DNA from: Bacillota bacterium
GTDB taxonomy: Bacteria; Bacillota; Clostridia; Acetivibrionales; DSM-1351
Direction: 5' to 3'
Assembly: GCA_023439045.1 (NCBI GenBank)
Contig: JAEXOY010000015.1
Location: forward strand, 124,001 to 188,000
DNA: 64,000 nt
Part shown: positions 8,324-17,660 of the stretch, piece by piece
How positions within the stretch are numbered: position 1 is the stretch's first letter
How the letters are laid out: each line of letters starts with the position of its first letter
Notes under the pieces: model-generated
Databases searched by the model: none
The model's input: only the letters and a program-made list of their open reading frames with translations
What the model was told of the DNA's origin: nothing
Made by a program: the position numbers and the translations under genes

Positions 8324-9058
8324 ATTGAGAAGATAATACAGCTAAATGGTGTCAGAAAGGTGTACCGAGTAGGCACCGAAAAAATAGTGGCGTTAGATAA
8401 TATATCATTGGATATAAACGTGGGTGAGATATGTTGCTTGCTTGGAACTTCAGGGTCAGGAAAATCAACGCTTTTAAACTTACTTGCTGGACTGGAGAAA
8501 CCAACCAAGGGAGAAATTCTGATAAAGAATATCCATGTAGAGAAGTTGGACGAAAAGCAGCTTATTGTTTTCAGGCAAAAGTATATTGGTTTTGTATTTC
8601 AATCATACAACCTGCTTACCAGCTTGACAGCTTTAGAGAATGTAGCTCTTCCGCTTAACTTTAAAGGAGTTCATAGGAAACAAAGAGACATACGGGCAAA
8701 GAAGATGCTTGATAATGTTGGACTGAAGGGCTACTACAAAAGAAAGCCCAACCAGATGAGCGGTGGACAGCAACAAAGGGTTGGTATAGCAAGGGCATTT
8801 ATAGACAACCCTGAGATAGTTTTTGCGGATGAACCTACCGGAAATCTTGATTCAAGAACTACTCGGGAGGTGATGCGGCTTATGGTATCAATGGCCAGGG
8901 AAAGCAAGCATACACTGATTATCGTTACCCATGATACCAATATAGCTAAATACGCTGATAAAATAGTCCACATTTTTGATGGGAACATAGAGAAGATTGA
9001 GTTGAATGAAAGGTCAGAGTGCCAAGAAAATTTAGAAAATATCAGCACACTCAAATAG
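8324..9058 (+). CDS. ABC transporter ATP-binding protein, probable ATT start
   Basis: MacB/LolD-type ATPase subunit. Walker A G-T-S-G-S-G-K-S lies near residue 41, Q-loop V-F-Q-S, signature M-S-G-G-Q-Q-Q-R, and Walker B V-F-A-D-E-P-T-G-N-L-D. It should power the FtsX-like permease encoded two genes downstream. No ATG, GTG or TTG fits the N-terminus: a GTG at 8360 would remove the first beta strand that precedes the A-loop tyrosine. A strong GGAGGGG at 8310-8316 sits 7 bases before an in-frame ATT at 8324 (another ATT at 8321), giving E-K-I-I-Q-L as the natural start. An ATG at 8317 and a TTG at 8325 lead to immediate stops in other frames. Confidence 0.85.
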   Translation: MEKIIQLNGVRKVYRVGTEKIVALDNISLDINVGEICCLLGTSGSGKSTLLNLLAGLEKPTKGEILIKNIHVEKLDEKQLIVFRQKYIGFVFQSYNLLTSLTALENVALPLNFKGVHRKQRDIRAKKMLDNVGLKGYYKRKPNQMSGGQQQRVGIARAFIDNPEIVFADEPTGNLDSRTTREVMRLMVSMARESKHTLIIVTHDTNIAKYADKIVHIFDGNIEKIELNERSECQENLENISTLK

Positions 9059-9117
9059 CAGTTCTTGAAATAGTTTTTAGGCTAAATACAATTTTTATAA
9101 GGAGAATTAGAGTACAT

Positions 9118-11493
9118 ATGAAAAGCCGGTATATTGCAGCGGTATTAGTTTTTTTAATGGTAGTTCAAATATTAGGGGGACCACTTACAAGTTCAGCGCA
9201 AGCTGTTGTCCCTGAAGTGCGGATTTCAGGATATACAGTGAGCAAAAGCAGTATTAGCGCTGGACAGGATTTTGATTTATCTTTATCTGTTGAGAATGTA
9301 ACGACAAATCCCCTGGAAAATGTCTTTGTTGTAATAGACGATGGTTCATTTTCACCAAAAGGTACTGGAGCCATTCTTGATGTTGGAGATATAGCCCCAA
9401 ATAGCAGATCAACTACTGGAACAAAGGCTTTTACCTATGACGGAGGTTCAGCCAGATTAAGTGTAACAATAAAATATTCAAGGGGTGGGAGCGATTATCA
9501 GCAATCTGACTATATAAATGTAACACAGGCTGTGCCAAAGGATACCACTGTGACTCCACCAGTGGATACAACAAAGTATGCACCCAAGATAGAAATTACC
9601 TCAAATGCACAAATACCGGAAGGTAATGCAGGAACAACCATTACATATAAGCTTCCTGTAAAAAATACTGGACTCTACGCGGCTAGGAATATAGTTGTGT
9701 CACCTGTTTTTGAAGATGGGGGGCCTATTGTTCCCAGCTCAATGAATTCCTCATTGAGTATTGAAACATTACAACCAAACGAAACTAAGGAACTAGAATT
9801 TACATTTAATATTGCACCTTCAATACAACAAAAGGTGTATTCCATAAAGTTCAATCTACAGTACTACAATTTTTCATTGGACAGCTTTACCTCCACTGTT
9901 AACGGAATGATTAAAATAACAGAGGATAATAGTATTCCAAAGCTATCACTAAAGTCCACCTCGACGGATCCTGTGCAGATAGCACCAGGGGATAGCTTTA
10001 AGCTAAATCTGGTGTTTGATAATAATGGGAGCTATTCTGCAAGGGACGTCAATATTACACTAAATGGCTTAAAAATTGATGGTATAACTCTTAATGGGAC
10101 AGCAAGCAAACTAAGTAAGGATATTATTCCGTCATCAAAACAGCATACGTTTACATATGACTTAATTGCTTCACAAAAGATAGAAGCTGGTGCAACAAGC
10201 CTTAGAGTGAAAGTCGAGTACAGAGATACAAAGAATAACACATACTCTGATGACATAGAGTTCTATGTATTAGTAGCTGATGTTTCAAATAAGGGTAACC
10301 TTGTGATAAAAGATGTTGTCTCACCTGATTCTGCTATGGCTCCAGGTAAAGACTTTGTTATTTCTATGAACCTTAACAACACCGGGCTTTCAAAGATAAG
10401 TAATGTAAAAGTAAGCATTGTTGCGGATAAAGAGATTATACCTAAATCGCTCAATACGCTGGTTATACATTCTATTGATAAGGGCGGCCTTGTACCAGTC
10501 GAATTCAGCTTAGGTATTTCTGATGATGCAGTGAGTCGCAATTATCCTGTTGCGATAAATATAGAATATGATTTGGGTACAGCAGATTCTAAGCAGACAG
10601 CAGTTCAATATGTGGGTGTTTATGTTGAAGGTGAAAATGGTAAATCAGTACCTAGAATTATTATTGATAAATATAATTTCTCAGCCGATATGGTGAAGGC
10701 AGGAGAAGAGTTTGCGTTAACACTGTCTTTGCTGAATACTAGTGCAACGTCCGATATAAAAAATGTTAAGGTGACCGTTTCTTCCGATGATGGTACCTTT
10801 ACACCTGTTAACTCCAGTAATTCGTTTTATATTAATTCTCTTTCCTCTGGCAGTAAATATGAAAAATCGCTGTCCTTTATTTCAAAGGCAGATGCTGCGC
10901 CAAAGCAATATATGCTTAGTATTAATTATGAGTATGAGGACGATAAGGGTACAGCATTTAATTCCAAAGATACAATAGGTGTACCGTTAAATCAGCTTCA
11001 GAGATTAGTTCTAGGCGAGTTAGCTTTTCCTACCGAGATATATGTTGGAAATCCTGTTCCAGTTGGTATTGAGTTTTTTAATATGGGGAAGACAACACTA
11101 TACAATCTTATGGTTAAGCTTGAAGGTAGCTTCAGAAGTGAAAATGGAAGTTATTTTGTAGGAAATTTTGAGTCGGGAAAGAGTGATAATTTTGATGGGA
11201 CAATTATACCTGAAGCAGCAGGGGAGATTAGCGGAAAACTCATATTCAGCTTTGAGGATGAAAATGGTAAAAAGACTGAAATGGAAAAAGAGATAGCCAT
11301 AAACGTTATGGATCCTCCGATTATGGACGAAGGCATGCCGCCACCGGACGAACAACTGCCCCAAGATCAATCAAAAATCAGTATTTGGATTTGGGTGGCT
11401 ATAGCTGCAGGAGTTGTGGTAGTTGCAACTATAGTGTTTATCATTATAAGGAGAAGAATAAAAAAGAGGAAGGAATTAATCTTTGATGAATAG
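9118..11493 (+). CDS. Membrane-anchored surface protein with repeated CARDB/Ig-like domains
   Basis: Protein of about 791 residues with a signal peptide (M-K-S-R-Y start, cleavage probably near S-A-Q-A). It then has about five beta-sandwich repeats of CARDB/S-layer-associated type, each with a pattern like A-P-G-x-x-F-x-L-x-x-x-x-x-N-x-G. It ends with a proline-rich linker, one transmembrane helix at residues about 755-778 and a basic cytoplasmic tail. The start at 9118 is chosen because it begins a signal peptide; the reading frame is open further upstream into the ATPase gene. It lies between the ATPase and permease genes of a MacB-like system, where an adaptor would be expected, though it lacks the usual MacA hairpin. 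Partner role is inferred from position. Confidence 0.8.
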   Translation: MKSRYIAAVLVFLMVVQILGGPLTSSAQAVVPEVRISGYTVSKSSISAGQDFDLSLSVENVTTNPLENVFVVIDDGSFSPKGTGAILDVGDIAPNSRSTTGTKAFTYDGGSARLSVTIKYSRGGSDYQQSDYINVTQAVPKDTTVTPPVDTTKYAPKIEITSNAQIPEGNAGTTITYKLPVKNTGLYAARNIVVSPVFEDGGPIVPSSMNSSLSIETLQPNETKELEFTFNIAPSIQQKVYSIKFNLQYYNFSLDSFTSTVNGMIKITEDNSIPKLSLKSTSTDPVQIAPGDSFKLNLVFDNNGSYSARDVNITLNGLKIDGITLNGTASKLSKDIIPSSKQHTFTYDLIASQKIEAGATSLRVKVEYRDTKNNTYSDDIEFYVLVADVSNKGNLVIKDVVSPDSAMAPGKDFVISMNLNNTGLSKISNVKVSIVADKEIIPKSLNTLVIHSIDKGGLVPVEFSLGISDDAVSRNYPVAINIEYDLGTADSKQTAVQYVGVYVEGENGKSVPRIIIDKYNFSADMVKAGEEFALTLSLLNTSATSDIKNVKVTVSSDDGTFTPVNSSNSFYINSLSSGSKYEKSLSFISKADAAPKQYMLSINYEYEDDKGTAFNSKDTIGVPLNQLQRLVLGELAFPTEIYVGNPVPVGIEFFNMGKTTLYNLMVKLEGSFRSENGSYFVGNFESGKSDNFDGTIIPEAAGEISGKLIFSFEDENGKKTEMEKEIAINVMDPPIMDEGMPPPDEQLPQDQSKISIWIWVAIAAGVVVVATIVFIIIRRRIKKRKELIFDE

Positions 11494-12802
11494 CATTGAT
11501 CTGTTTATTATGGGCTTTAAAAACCTTTTTAGAAGAAAAACCAGGACAATGCTAACGGTATTAGGTGTTGTAATAGGCACTGCTGCAATTGTTGTTATGG
11601 TGTCTCTAGGTATTGGAATGGACGAAAGCTTTGAAAATGAGTTAAAGAGAATGGGCAGCCTAAACATGATTACCGTAACCCAATATCAAAATGATGGTGG
11701 TCCTGTTGATAAATCCAAGACTGTAGCACTAAACGACAAAGCTGTAGCACAGTTCCAGAAAATGAAGGGTGTAGAGGCAGTTCATCCAATTATTGAAACC
11801 TCTATTAAGCTTATATCAGGAAAGTATGTAGCATATGCCCAGGTAATGGGCGCTGATGCAGATATACTTCAGAGCTTTGGATATATTGTGGAAAAGGGAA
11901 GGCTGCTTCAAGCAGGAGATAAGGAACAACTGTTGTTTGGTTTTTATGCCACCTCGAATTTCTATAACCCTAAATCCAGAAACTTTTACTCAAGTACTAG
12001 TCCAGTAGATGTTATGAAGGATAAGCTGTCATTTACCTTTGATATGAATTATGGAGAAAAGCAAGATGGGGGAGGAGGTCAGTTTTCAAATAAACCCTCT
12101 AAAGTTTACAAGACTAAAGCTGTAGGAGTGCTAAAGCAATCAAATGATGAAAAGGATTATTATGTCTACATGGATATAAATTATCTGAAAAAACTTATTA
12201 GAGAGAATAGTAGCAAGATTAATACCTATGGTGGCTCAACATCAGGCGATAGCTATTCGCGTATTATGGTTAAGGTAAAAAATATTAATGATGTTGACGA
12301 TATTCAGCATCAGATAAAGGATATGGGCTATGGCACATATAGCTTGGCTGATATCAGAGAGTCAATGAAAAAACAGTCAAATACTATTCAGATGGTACTG
12401 GGAGGAATAGGTGCAATATCCCTGCTAATTGCTGCACTCGGGATAACAAATACCATGGTTATGTCCATATATGAGAGAACTAGAGAAATTGGTGTAATGA
12501 AGGTTCTTGGGTGCAGGATGAATAATATAAGACAGTTATTTTTGTTTGAAGCTGCAGTTATTGGACTTATTGGAGGAGTTATTGGAATACTGCTCAGCTA
12601 TATAGCCTCATTTATATTAAATTCTGTAGGAACAAGTATTTTGAGCCCAGGGAATCCAGATGCAGGACCGGTATCGGTCATCCCCCCTTGGCTGGCAGCG
12701 GCTGCAATATTGTTCTCCATGTTTATAGGTATAGTTTCAGGTTTCTATCCAGCAAGAAGGGCAATGAAGTTAAGTGCATTAGAAGCAATTAAGACAGAAT
12801 AG
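11486..12802 (+). CDS. MacB-like ABC transporter permease (FtsX family)
   Basis: Permease of 438 residues with the MacB layout: one N-terminal transmembrane helix (about 19-40), a long extracytoplasmic MacB-PCD-like domain, and three C-terminal helices forming the FtsX domain with the conserved R-T-R-E-I-G-V-M-K segment. The ATG overlaps the end of the preceding surface-protein gene by 8 bp, and GAGGAAGG lies just upstream. With the ATPase and the CARDB protein it makes a three-gene operon for export or surface mechanotransmission; the substrate is unknown. Confidence 0.88.
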   Translation: MNSIDLFIMGFKNLFRRKTRTMLTVLGVVIGTAAIVVMVSLGIGMDESFENELKRMGSLNMITVTQYQNDGGPVDKSKTVALNDKAVAQFQKMKGVEAVHPIIETSIKLISGKYVAYAQVMGADADILQSFGYIVEKGRLLQAGDKEQLLFGFYATSNFYNPKSRNFYSSTSPVDVMKDKLSFTFDMNYGEKQDGGGGQFSNKPSKVYKTKAVGVLKQSNDEKDYYVYMDINYLKKLIRENSSKINTYGGSTSGDSYSRIMVKVKNINDVDDIQHQIKDMGYGTYSLADIRESMKKQSNTIQMVLGGIGAISLLIAALGITNTMVMSIYERTREIGVMKVLGCRMNNIRQLFLFEAAVIGLIGGVIGILLSYIASFILNSVGTSILSPGNPDAGPVSVIPPWLAAAAILFSMFIGIVSGFYPARRAMKLSALEAIKTE

Positions 12803-12918
12803 ACAATTTAGTATTGTAAAATGCATAGGCATGTAATATAATGTAAAATAATATAAAACATTGCATTGCTGTAAAAGTATTAGGCTTTTTGGCACAGCGA
12901 AAGGAATGGTTGATTAAA

Positions 12919-13185
12919 ATGTATAGTGACAAGACCCTAGTTTGTAAGGAATGCGGAACAGACTTCGTTTTTACTGCAGGAGAGCAGGAATTTTATGCTG
13001 AAAAAGGTTTTCAAAATGAACCAAGCAGATGTAAAGGTTGCAGAAGTGGCAGAAGAGATAGTGCAGGCAAAAAGGAATTATATGAAGCTGTATGTGCTGA
13101 ATGTGGAGAACCTACAAGAGTACCCTTCAAACCACACTTGGACAAGCCAGTTTTCTGTAGCAAGTGTTTCGCAGAAAAGAAGTAA
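12919..13185 (+). CDS. Zinc-ribbon protein with four CxxC motifs
   Basis: Protein of 88 residues with CxxC pairs at 9/12, 38/41, 59/62 and 80/83, enough for two zinc sites. The segment F-T-A-G-E-Q-E-F-Y-A-E-K-G-F is typical of the small clostridial probable zinc-ribbon family. The start at 12919 matches homologues; the frame stays open upstream. A hairpin terminator follows at 13272. Function unknown, perhaps nucleic-acid binding or redox-sensitive. Confidence 0.8.
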   Translation: MYSDKTLVCKECGTDFVFTAGEQEFYAEKGFQNEPSRCKGCRSGRRDSAGKKELYEAVCAECGEPTRVPFKPHLDKPVFCSKCFAEKK

Positions 13186-13271
13186 AAGCATTACATATAT
13201 AAGTACATAAAATAGACATCACTAAGTGCAAAACACAAAAAAGAAAGCAAAATAAAACGTATTATATTATC

Positions 13272-13312
13272 AAAAAGCTGGCCTTTCATTGGGCTAGCTT
13301 TTAATTTTTTTC
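13272..13312 (+). terminator. Terminator after zinc-ribbon gene
   Basis: Stem AAAAGCTGGCC paired with GGGCTAGCTTTT around a short loop, followed by a T-rich run. Confidence 0.75.
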
Positions 13313-13570
13313 TTAGCTTCGGGGATTAAAGCTTTTGGGGTTTAAATATTACAAAACAATTAATATCCACACCCTGAAATGCAAAAATACTTTGTTGTTA
13401 ACAGACTTGTTCACATTATCCACATTCATATATACACAAAACACCTGTTTTGTTGATTAATAATACACAGAGTGTGGAAAACTATAACTAAAAATAGTGC
13501 TTGATTGTGTAAAAGAAATATTACGGGATTTCTTAAGAATTAAAAGGGGCTGTTAATATTTTTATTACTC

Positions 13571-13599
13571 TTGACAGTTCTAGAAGTATTATATATCAT
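13571..13599 (+). promoter_or_regulatory. Promoter of the valS T-box transcript
   Basis: TTGACA at 13571-13576 and TATCAT at 13594-13599 with 17-bp spacing, immediately before the T-box leader. The 250 bp upstream (13320-13560) is AT-rich with no gene. Confidence 0.6.
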
Positions 13600-13611
13600 T
13601 AAATTTAAATA

Positions 13612-13986
13612 TGAAAATGCTATGAACAAGAGGAGTAGGTTGTACAGACTTCACAGAGAGAAGCCGGTAGCTGCAAGGCTTCAGGAAAGTCAACTGAAGG
13701 TAGCTTGGGAGTACTGCACTGAAGGGATTTCGTTATTAATATAAAATTTTTACAGCATTAATGGGTTTTACATTATTGATCTTGTAATTTTATGGATTAT
13801 TACGTTATTGATAGGCTGCAGCGGGTAACGCCGTTATATGTTCTGAGATTCAGATAGTTTTATGCAATGACATTATATCTTGCTTTGAAGTATTGCTTTG
13901 AAGATATTATTGTTGCATAGCATCTGAAAATTTGGTGGTACCGCGAACATTCTTCGTCCAAATACTTGGACGGAGTTTTTTTATTG
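13612..13986 (+). promoter_or_regulatory. T-box riboswitch for valyl-tRNA
   Basis: Untranslated leader with the T-box hallmarks: a long Stem I region (13612-13730), the conserved T-box GGTGGTACCGCG at 13933-13944, and an intrinsic terminator (stem about 13952-13975 plus T-run) that the T-box can displace. Uncharged tRNA pairs with the specifier and the T-box bulge to prevent termination. A GTA at 13711-13713, in the 3' part of Stem I, is a plausible valine specifier and agrees with valS downstream. The specifier position was judged by eye. Confidence 0.9.
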
Positions 13987-14062
13987 TTCAGCAACTTATT
14001 AGTTTTTTATAGTGTCTTTCAAAAGGCAATTTCTTATTTAAATGATAGAGAGGAGTAACAGC

Positions 14063-14305
14063 ATGAAACCTTTAGATTATGTAGCTTTAGTAGTGTTATT
14101 AATTGGATTTGTAGTGGTATTTGCAGCTAAGCCAATAGCTAAGAAACTTGGGTTGGCTCAAAAGCAAAAATGCCAGTATGCCGATCAAATGACTGAGGAA
14201 GAAGTTGAAAGCTATAAACTTTCAAGAGCCGTCGTTAGTGTCAAAATGATTGGGTTGGTCATTACAATTCCCGGCTTAATAATGTTTATTTTGAGCTATA
14301 AGTAA
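14063..14305 (+). CDS. Small two-helix membrane protein
   Basis: Protein of 80 residues with transmembrane helices at about 5-22 and 58-78 and a polar middle containing a Q-K-C-Q-Y-A-D-Q-M-T-E-E-E-V-E-S-Y segment. The start at 14063 follows AGAGGAG by nine bases. It lies between the T-box and valS, so it is predicted to be co-regulated by valyl-tRNA charging. I do not recognise the family. Confidence 0.75.
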   Translation: MKPLDYVALVVLLIGFVVVFAAKPIAKKLGLAQKQKCQYADQMTEEEVESYKLSRAVVSVKMIGLVITIPGLIMFILSYK

Positions 14306-14377
14306 TATTTATTTTAAGGCTATAATTGCAAAAATATATGTTAAATTAAATGCTATAAAAAAGCTTAGGAGGTAGTT

Positions 14378-17032
14378 ATGGAGGATACTAAGAATATTTC
14401 AAAAACCTATGACCCTAGTCAGGTTGAGGATAGACTGTACAAGAACTGGATGGATAAGGGCTATTTTCATGCAGAGGCAGACCCTGAGAAGGAGCCTTAT
14501 ACGATAGTGATTCCACCCCCAAATATTACAGGTCAACTGCACATGGGGCATGCTCTAGACAATACTATGCAGGATATTCTCATTAGAACAAAGAGAATGC
14601 AGGGCTACGCTGCACTGTGGTTACCAGGAACTGACCATGCAAGTATTGCAACTGAAGCCAAAATAGTTGACGCTATGGCAAAAGAGGGCATTTCCAAAGA
14701 CGATATTGGACGCGAGAAGTTTTTGGAGAGGGCTTGGGATTGGAGACGTGTATACGGCGGAAGGATTGTTGAGCAGCTTAAAAAGCTTGGAAGCTCATGT
14801 GACTGGGAACGCGAACGTTTCACAATGGATGAAGGGCTATCAAAGGCAGTACAGGAAGTATTCCTGAGACTATATGACAAGGGACTCATTTACAAGGGCG
14901 AAAGAATAACAAACTGGTGCCCTAAGTGTAACACTTCAATATCAGATATTGAGGTTGAATATGAGGAACAGGCAGGACACTTCTGGCATATAAAATACCC
15001 GGTTAAGGACAGTGATGAGTTTGTTGTAATTGCTACTACCCGTCCTGAAACTTTACTAGGAGATACTGCGGTAGCAGTTAACCCAGAAGATGAAAGATAT
15101 ACTCATCTGGTAGGAAAGACATTAATCTTACCATTGATAAACAAGGAAATCCCTGTAATAGCTGACTCCTATGTTGATAAGGACTTTGGAACAGGTTGTG
15201 TTAAGATAACACCAGCCCACGATCCGAATGACTTTGAAGTAGGTCTTCGTCATGACTTGCCTCAGGTAAGAATAATGGACGACAATGCTATTATGAACGA
15301 CAACGCAGGACAGTATAAAGGACTTGATAGATACGAGGCGAGAAAGAAAATGGTGGCTGACCTTGAAAGTCTTGGACTGATGGTGAAGATAGAAGGCCAT
15401 AATCACAATGTTGGAACATGTCAGAGATGTAAGACTGTTATAGAGCCTTTTATATCCAAGCAGTGGTATGTTCGTATGAAGCCATTGGCTGAGCCTGCTA
15501 TAGAGGTTGTTAAAAATGGTACTATCAAGTTCGTGCCTGAAAGATTCTCAAAGATATACTTTAACTGGATGGAAAACATACAGGATTGGTGTATTTCAAG
15601 ACAGCTGTGGTGGGGTCATAGAATCCCTGCATATTACTGTAAGGCGTGCGGAAAGGTAATGGTTCAGGCGGAAGCACCTGATAAGTGTACTCAGTGCGGA
15701 TATACCGGCATTGAGCAGGACAATGATACCTTGGATACATGGTTTAGCTCAGCATTATGGCCATTTTCAACACTTGGCTGGCCTGATAATACGAAGGATT
15801 TAGAATACTTCTATCCTACAAATGTACTTGTGACAGGCTACGATATTATTTTCTTCTGGGTTGCAAGAATGATTTTCTCGGGTATGGAGCATATGGGGCA
15901 GGAGCCTTTCAAGCATGTATTCATACACGGTATTGTGAGGGACTCACAGGGTAGAAAAATGAGTAAGTCACTTGGAAACGGTATCGATCCTTTGGAGGTT
16001 ATTTCAAAGTATGGTACTGATGCCTTAAGATTTGCACTGACTATAGGTAATTCTCCAGGAAATGACTTGAGATATACTGACGAGAAGGTTGAATCAGCTA
16101 GAAACTTTGCAAACAAGGTATGGAATGCTTCTAGATTTGTTCTGATGAACTTTGATGAAGAGCTTGATTTCAGCAAGGTTGATAAAAATAAGTTCACTGT
16201 TGCTGATAAATGGATTTTAAGCAGAGTAAATACAGTAACAAAAGAGGTTACTGAAAATATTGACAAGTTTGAATTGGGTATTGGTCTGCAGAAGGTTTAT
16301 GATTTCATATGGGAAGAATTCTGTGATTGGTATATTGAAATGGTTAAGCCAAGACTGTTTGACAGAGAAAGCGAAGGCAGGCTGGAGGCTCAATATGTGC
16401 TTAATCATGTTTTAGGTACAGCAATGAAGCTGCTCCACCCATACATGCCGTTTATTACAGAAGAGATTTATACTCATCTTGTAAATGACGATGAGAGTAT
16501 CATGATTTCACAGTGGCCTAAGTTCTCAAAAGAGTTAGACTATCCACAGGATGAAGCTAAGATGAGGCTGATAATGGACGCTGTTAGAAGTATCAGAAAT
16601 ACTCGTGCCGAGATGAATGTTCCGCCTTCAAGACGTGCAAAGGCAATATTTGTTGTTGCTGGACAAACAGAGGCAGATACTATAAAGGAAGCTTCCTTGT
16701 TCTTTGAAAGATTGGCGGGTACAAAGGAGGTATGCGTTCAATTTGACAAAGAAGGTGTACCGGCTGATGCTGTAGGTATGGTAATCGCTGGAGCAGAAAT
16801 ATTTATGCCTCTCGATGAACTTATTGATATGGAAAAGGAAATTGAGAGACTTGAAAAAGAAAAGGCTAATCTTGAAGGTGAGCTTAAGAGAGTAGAAGGT
16901 AAGCTTAGCAATGAAGGCTTTGTTGCAAAGGCACCAGCTAAAGTCATAGAGGAAGAAAAGGCAAAGCAGCAGAAGTATAAGGATATGTACCAAAAAGTTC
17001 TTGAACGACTTGAAGGGCTCAAGAATAGATAG
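14378..17032 (+). CDS. valS: Valyl-tRNA synthetase
   Basis: Class I synthetase of 884 residues that charges tRNA-Val. The HIGH motif is H-M-G-H at residues 55-58 in P-P-P-N-I-T-G-Q-L-H-M-G-H, and the KMSKS motif is at about 527-531. The CP1 editing domain with T-T-R-P-E-T lies between, and zinc-binding Cys pairs occur near residues 347-417. The C-terminal residues from about 805 form the coiled-coil arm typical of ValRS. AGGAGGT precedes the ATG. Transcription is controlled by the T-box leader at 13612. Confidence 0.98.
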   Translation: MEDTKNISKTYDPSQVEDRLYKNWMDKGYFHAEADPEKEPYTIVIPPPNITGQLHMGHALDNTMQDILIRTKRMQGYAALWLPGTDHASIATEAKIVDAMAKEGISKDDIGREKFLERAWDWRRVYGGRIVEQLKKLGSSCDWERERFTMDEGLSKAVQEVFLRLYDKGLIYKGERITNWCPKCNTSISDIEVEYEEQAGHFWHIKYPVKDSDEFVVIATTRPETLLGDTAVAVNPEDERYTHLVGKTLILPLINKEIPVIADSYVDKDFGTGCVKITPAHDPNDFEVGLRHDLPQVRIMDDNAIMNDNAGQYKGLDRYEARKKMVADLESLGLMVKIEGHNHNVGTCQRCKTVIEPFISKQWYVRMKPLAEPAIEVVKNGTIKFVPERFSKIYFNWMENIQDWCISRQLWWGHRIPAYYCKACGKVMVQAEAPDKCTQCGYTGIEQDNDTLDTWFSSALWPFSTLGWPDNTKDLEYFYPTNVLVTGYDIIFFWVARMIFSGMEHMGQEPFKHVFIHGIVRDSQGRKMSKSLGNGIDPLEVISKYGTDALRFALTIGNSPGNDLRYTDEKVESARNFANKVWNASRFVLMNFDEELDFSKVDKNKFTVADKWILSRVNTVTKEVTENIDKFELGIGLQKVYDFIWEEFCDWYIEMVKPRLFDRESEGRLEAQYVLNHVLGTAMKLLHPYMPFITEEIYTHLVNDDESIMISQWPKFSKELDYPQDEAKMRLIMDAVRSIRNTRAEMNVPPSRRAKAIFVVAGQTEADTIKEASLFFERLAGTKEVCVQFDKEGVPADAVGMVIAGAEIFMPLDELIDMEKEIERLEKEKANLEGELKRVEGKLSNEGFVAKAPAKVIEEEKAKQQKYKDMYQKVLERLEGLKNR

Positions 17033-17202
17033 TAGGTACTGTATAAGTACCTTGATAAAGCAGCTGATATGTAAGTTAAATGATTTTATGGTGTATAATT
17101 ATTGGTACAATTCAACAGTTTTAAAATAAAATTAATTACAAAATTATACAAATAGTTAATAGAAAATCTATAATCTATATGTTAAAATTTTAAATGTAAA
17201 AG

Positions 17203-17246
17203 TAGCAAAGGGGCTCTTATTTAGGGTTCCTTTTGCTTTATATAGA
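17203..17246 (+). terminator. Probable terminator after valS
   Basis: Imperfect inverted repeat, AGCAAAGGGG against TTCCTTTTGCT, followed by AT-rich sequence. The stem is imperfect, so this is a moderate call. Confidence 0.5.
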
Positions 17247-17277
17247 TTTTTATTAATTAGTATGGAGGTGATTTTTT

Positions 17278-17457
17278 ATGGAGAATGCGTCATTTTTGTA
17301 TAGTTTATATCAGAAAATAGCTGCTGCTAATGAGCGAAATGAAACTATTCCGAATAGTGAGACACTTTTAGAAGATGTATACAGTGCCATACGTACAAAT
17401 GCAAATAAAATACAGAATAACTTGGACGAGCTAAAGGAGCTAAACAGAAAAATATGA
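17278..17457 (+). CDS. Small hypothetical protein, 59 residues
   Basis: A 59-codon frame with a very good ribosome-binding site (GGAGGTGA, eight bases before ATG) and its own terminators before and after. The product is soluble and helical: M-E-N-A-S-F-L-Y-S-L-Y-Q-K-I then a charged C-terminal amphipathic helix with N-K-I-Q-N-N-L-D-E-L-K-E-L-N, possibly a short coiled coil. No family recognised. Its size puts it below common gene-calling cut-offs. Confidence 0.65.
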   Translation: MENASFLYSLYQKIAAANERNETIPNSETLLEDVYSAIRTNANKIQNNLDELKELNRKI

Positions 17458-17472
17458 TATACATAGATTAGG

Positions 17473-17508
17473 GACTGTGAATTTCAATATTCATGGTCTT
17501 TTTTTGTA
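17473..17508 (+). terminator. Terminator after the 59-residue gene
   Basis: Stem GACTGTGAAT paired with ATTCATGGTC (two G-U pairs), followed by seven to eight T. Confidence 0.8.
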
Positions 17509-17660
17509 TATATTTGGTGTAAAAAAAACGTTATTGTGATAAACTATTTTGTGAAATAGCACTTGCTATTGTTCGTAAAGCACTTGCTTTTTTGCATAGT
17601 AGGTTACGCATCTATATTAATATTGGTACTGATTTCGCTTTGCTGAAAGGAATGAAGATA

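Noticed and set aside
13416..13425. TTATCCACA, a DnaA-box sequence, with TGTGGAAAA nearby, suggesting an origin.
   Set aside because: Only one good box; no dnaA/dnaN genes or box cluster, and the site is in an intergenic spacer before the T-box.
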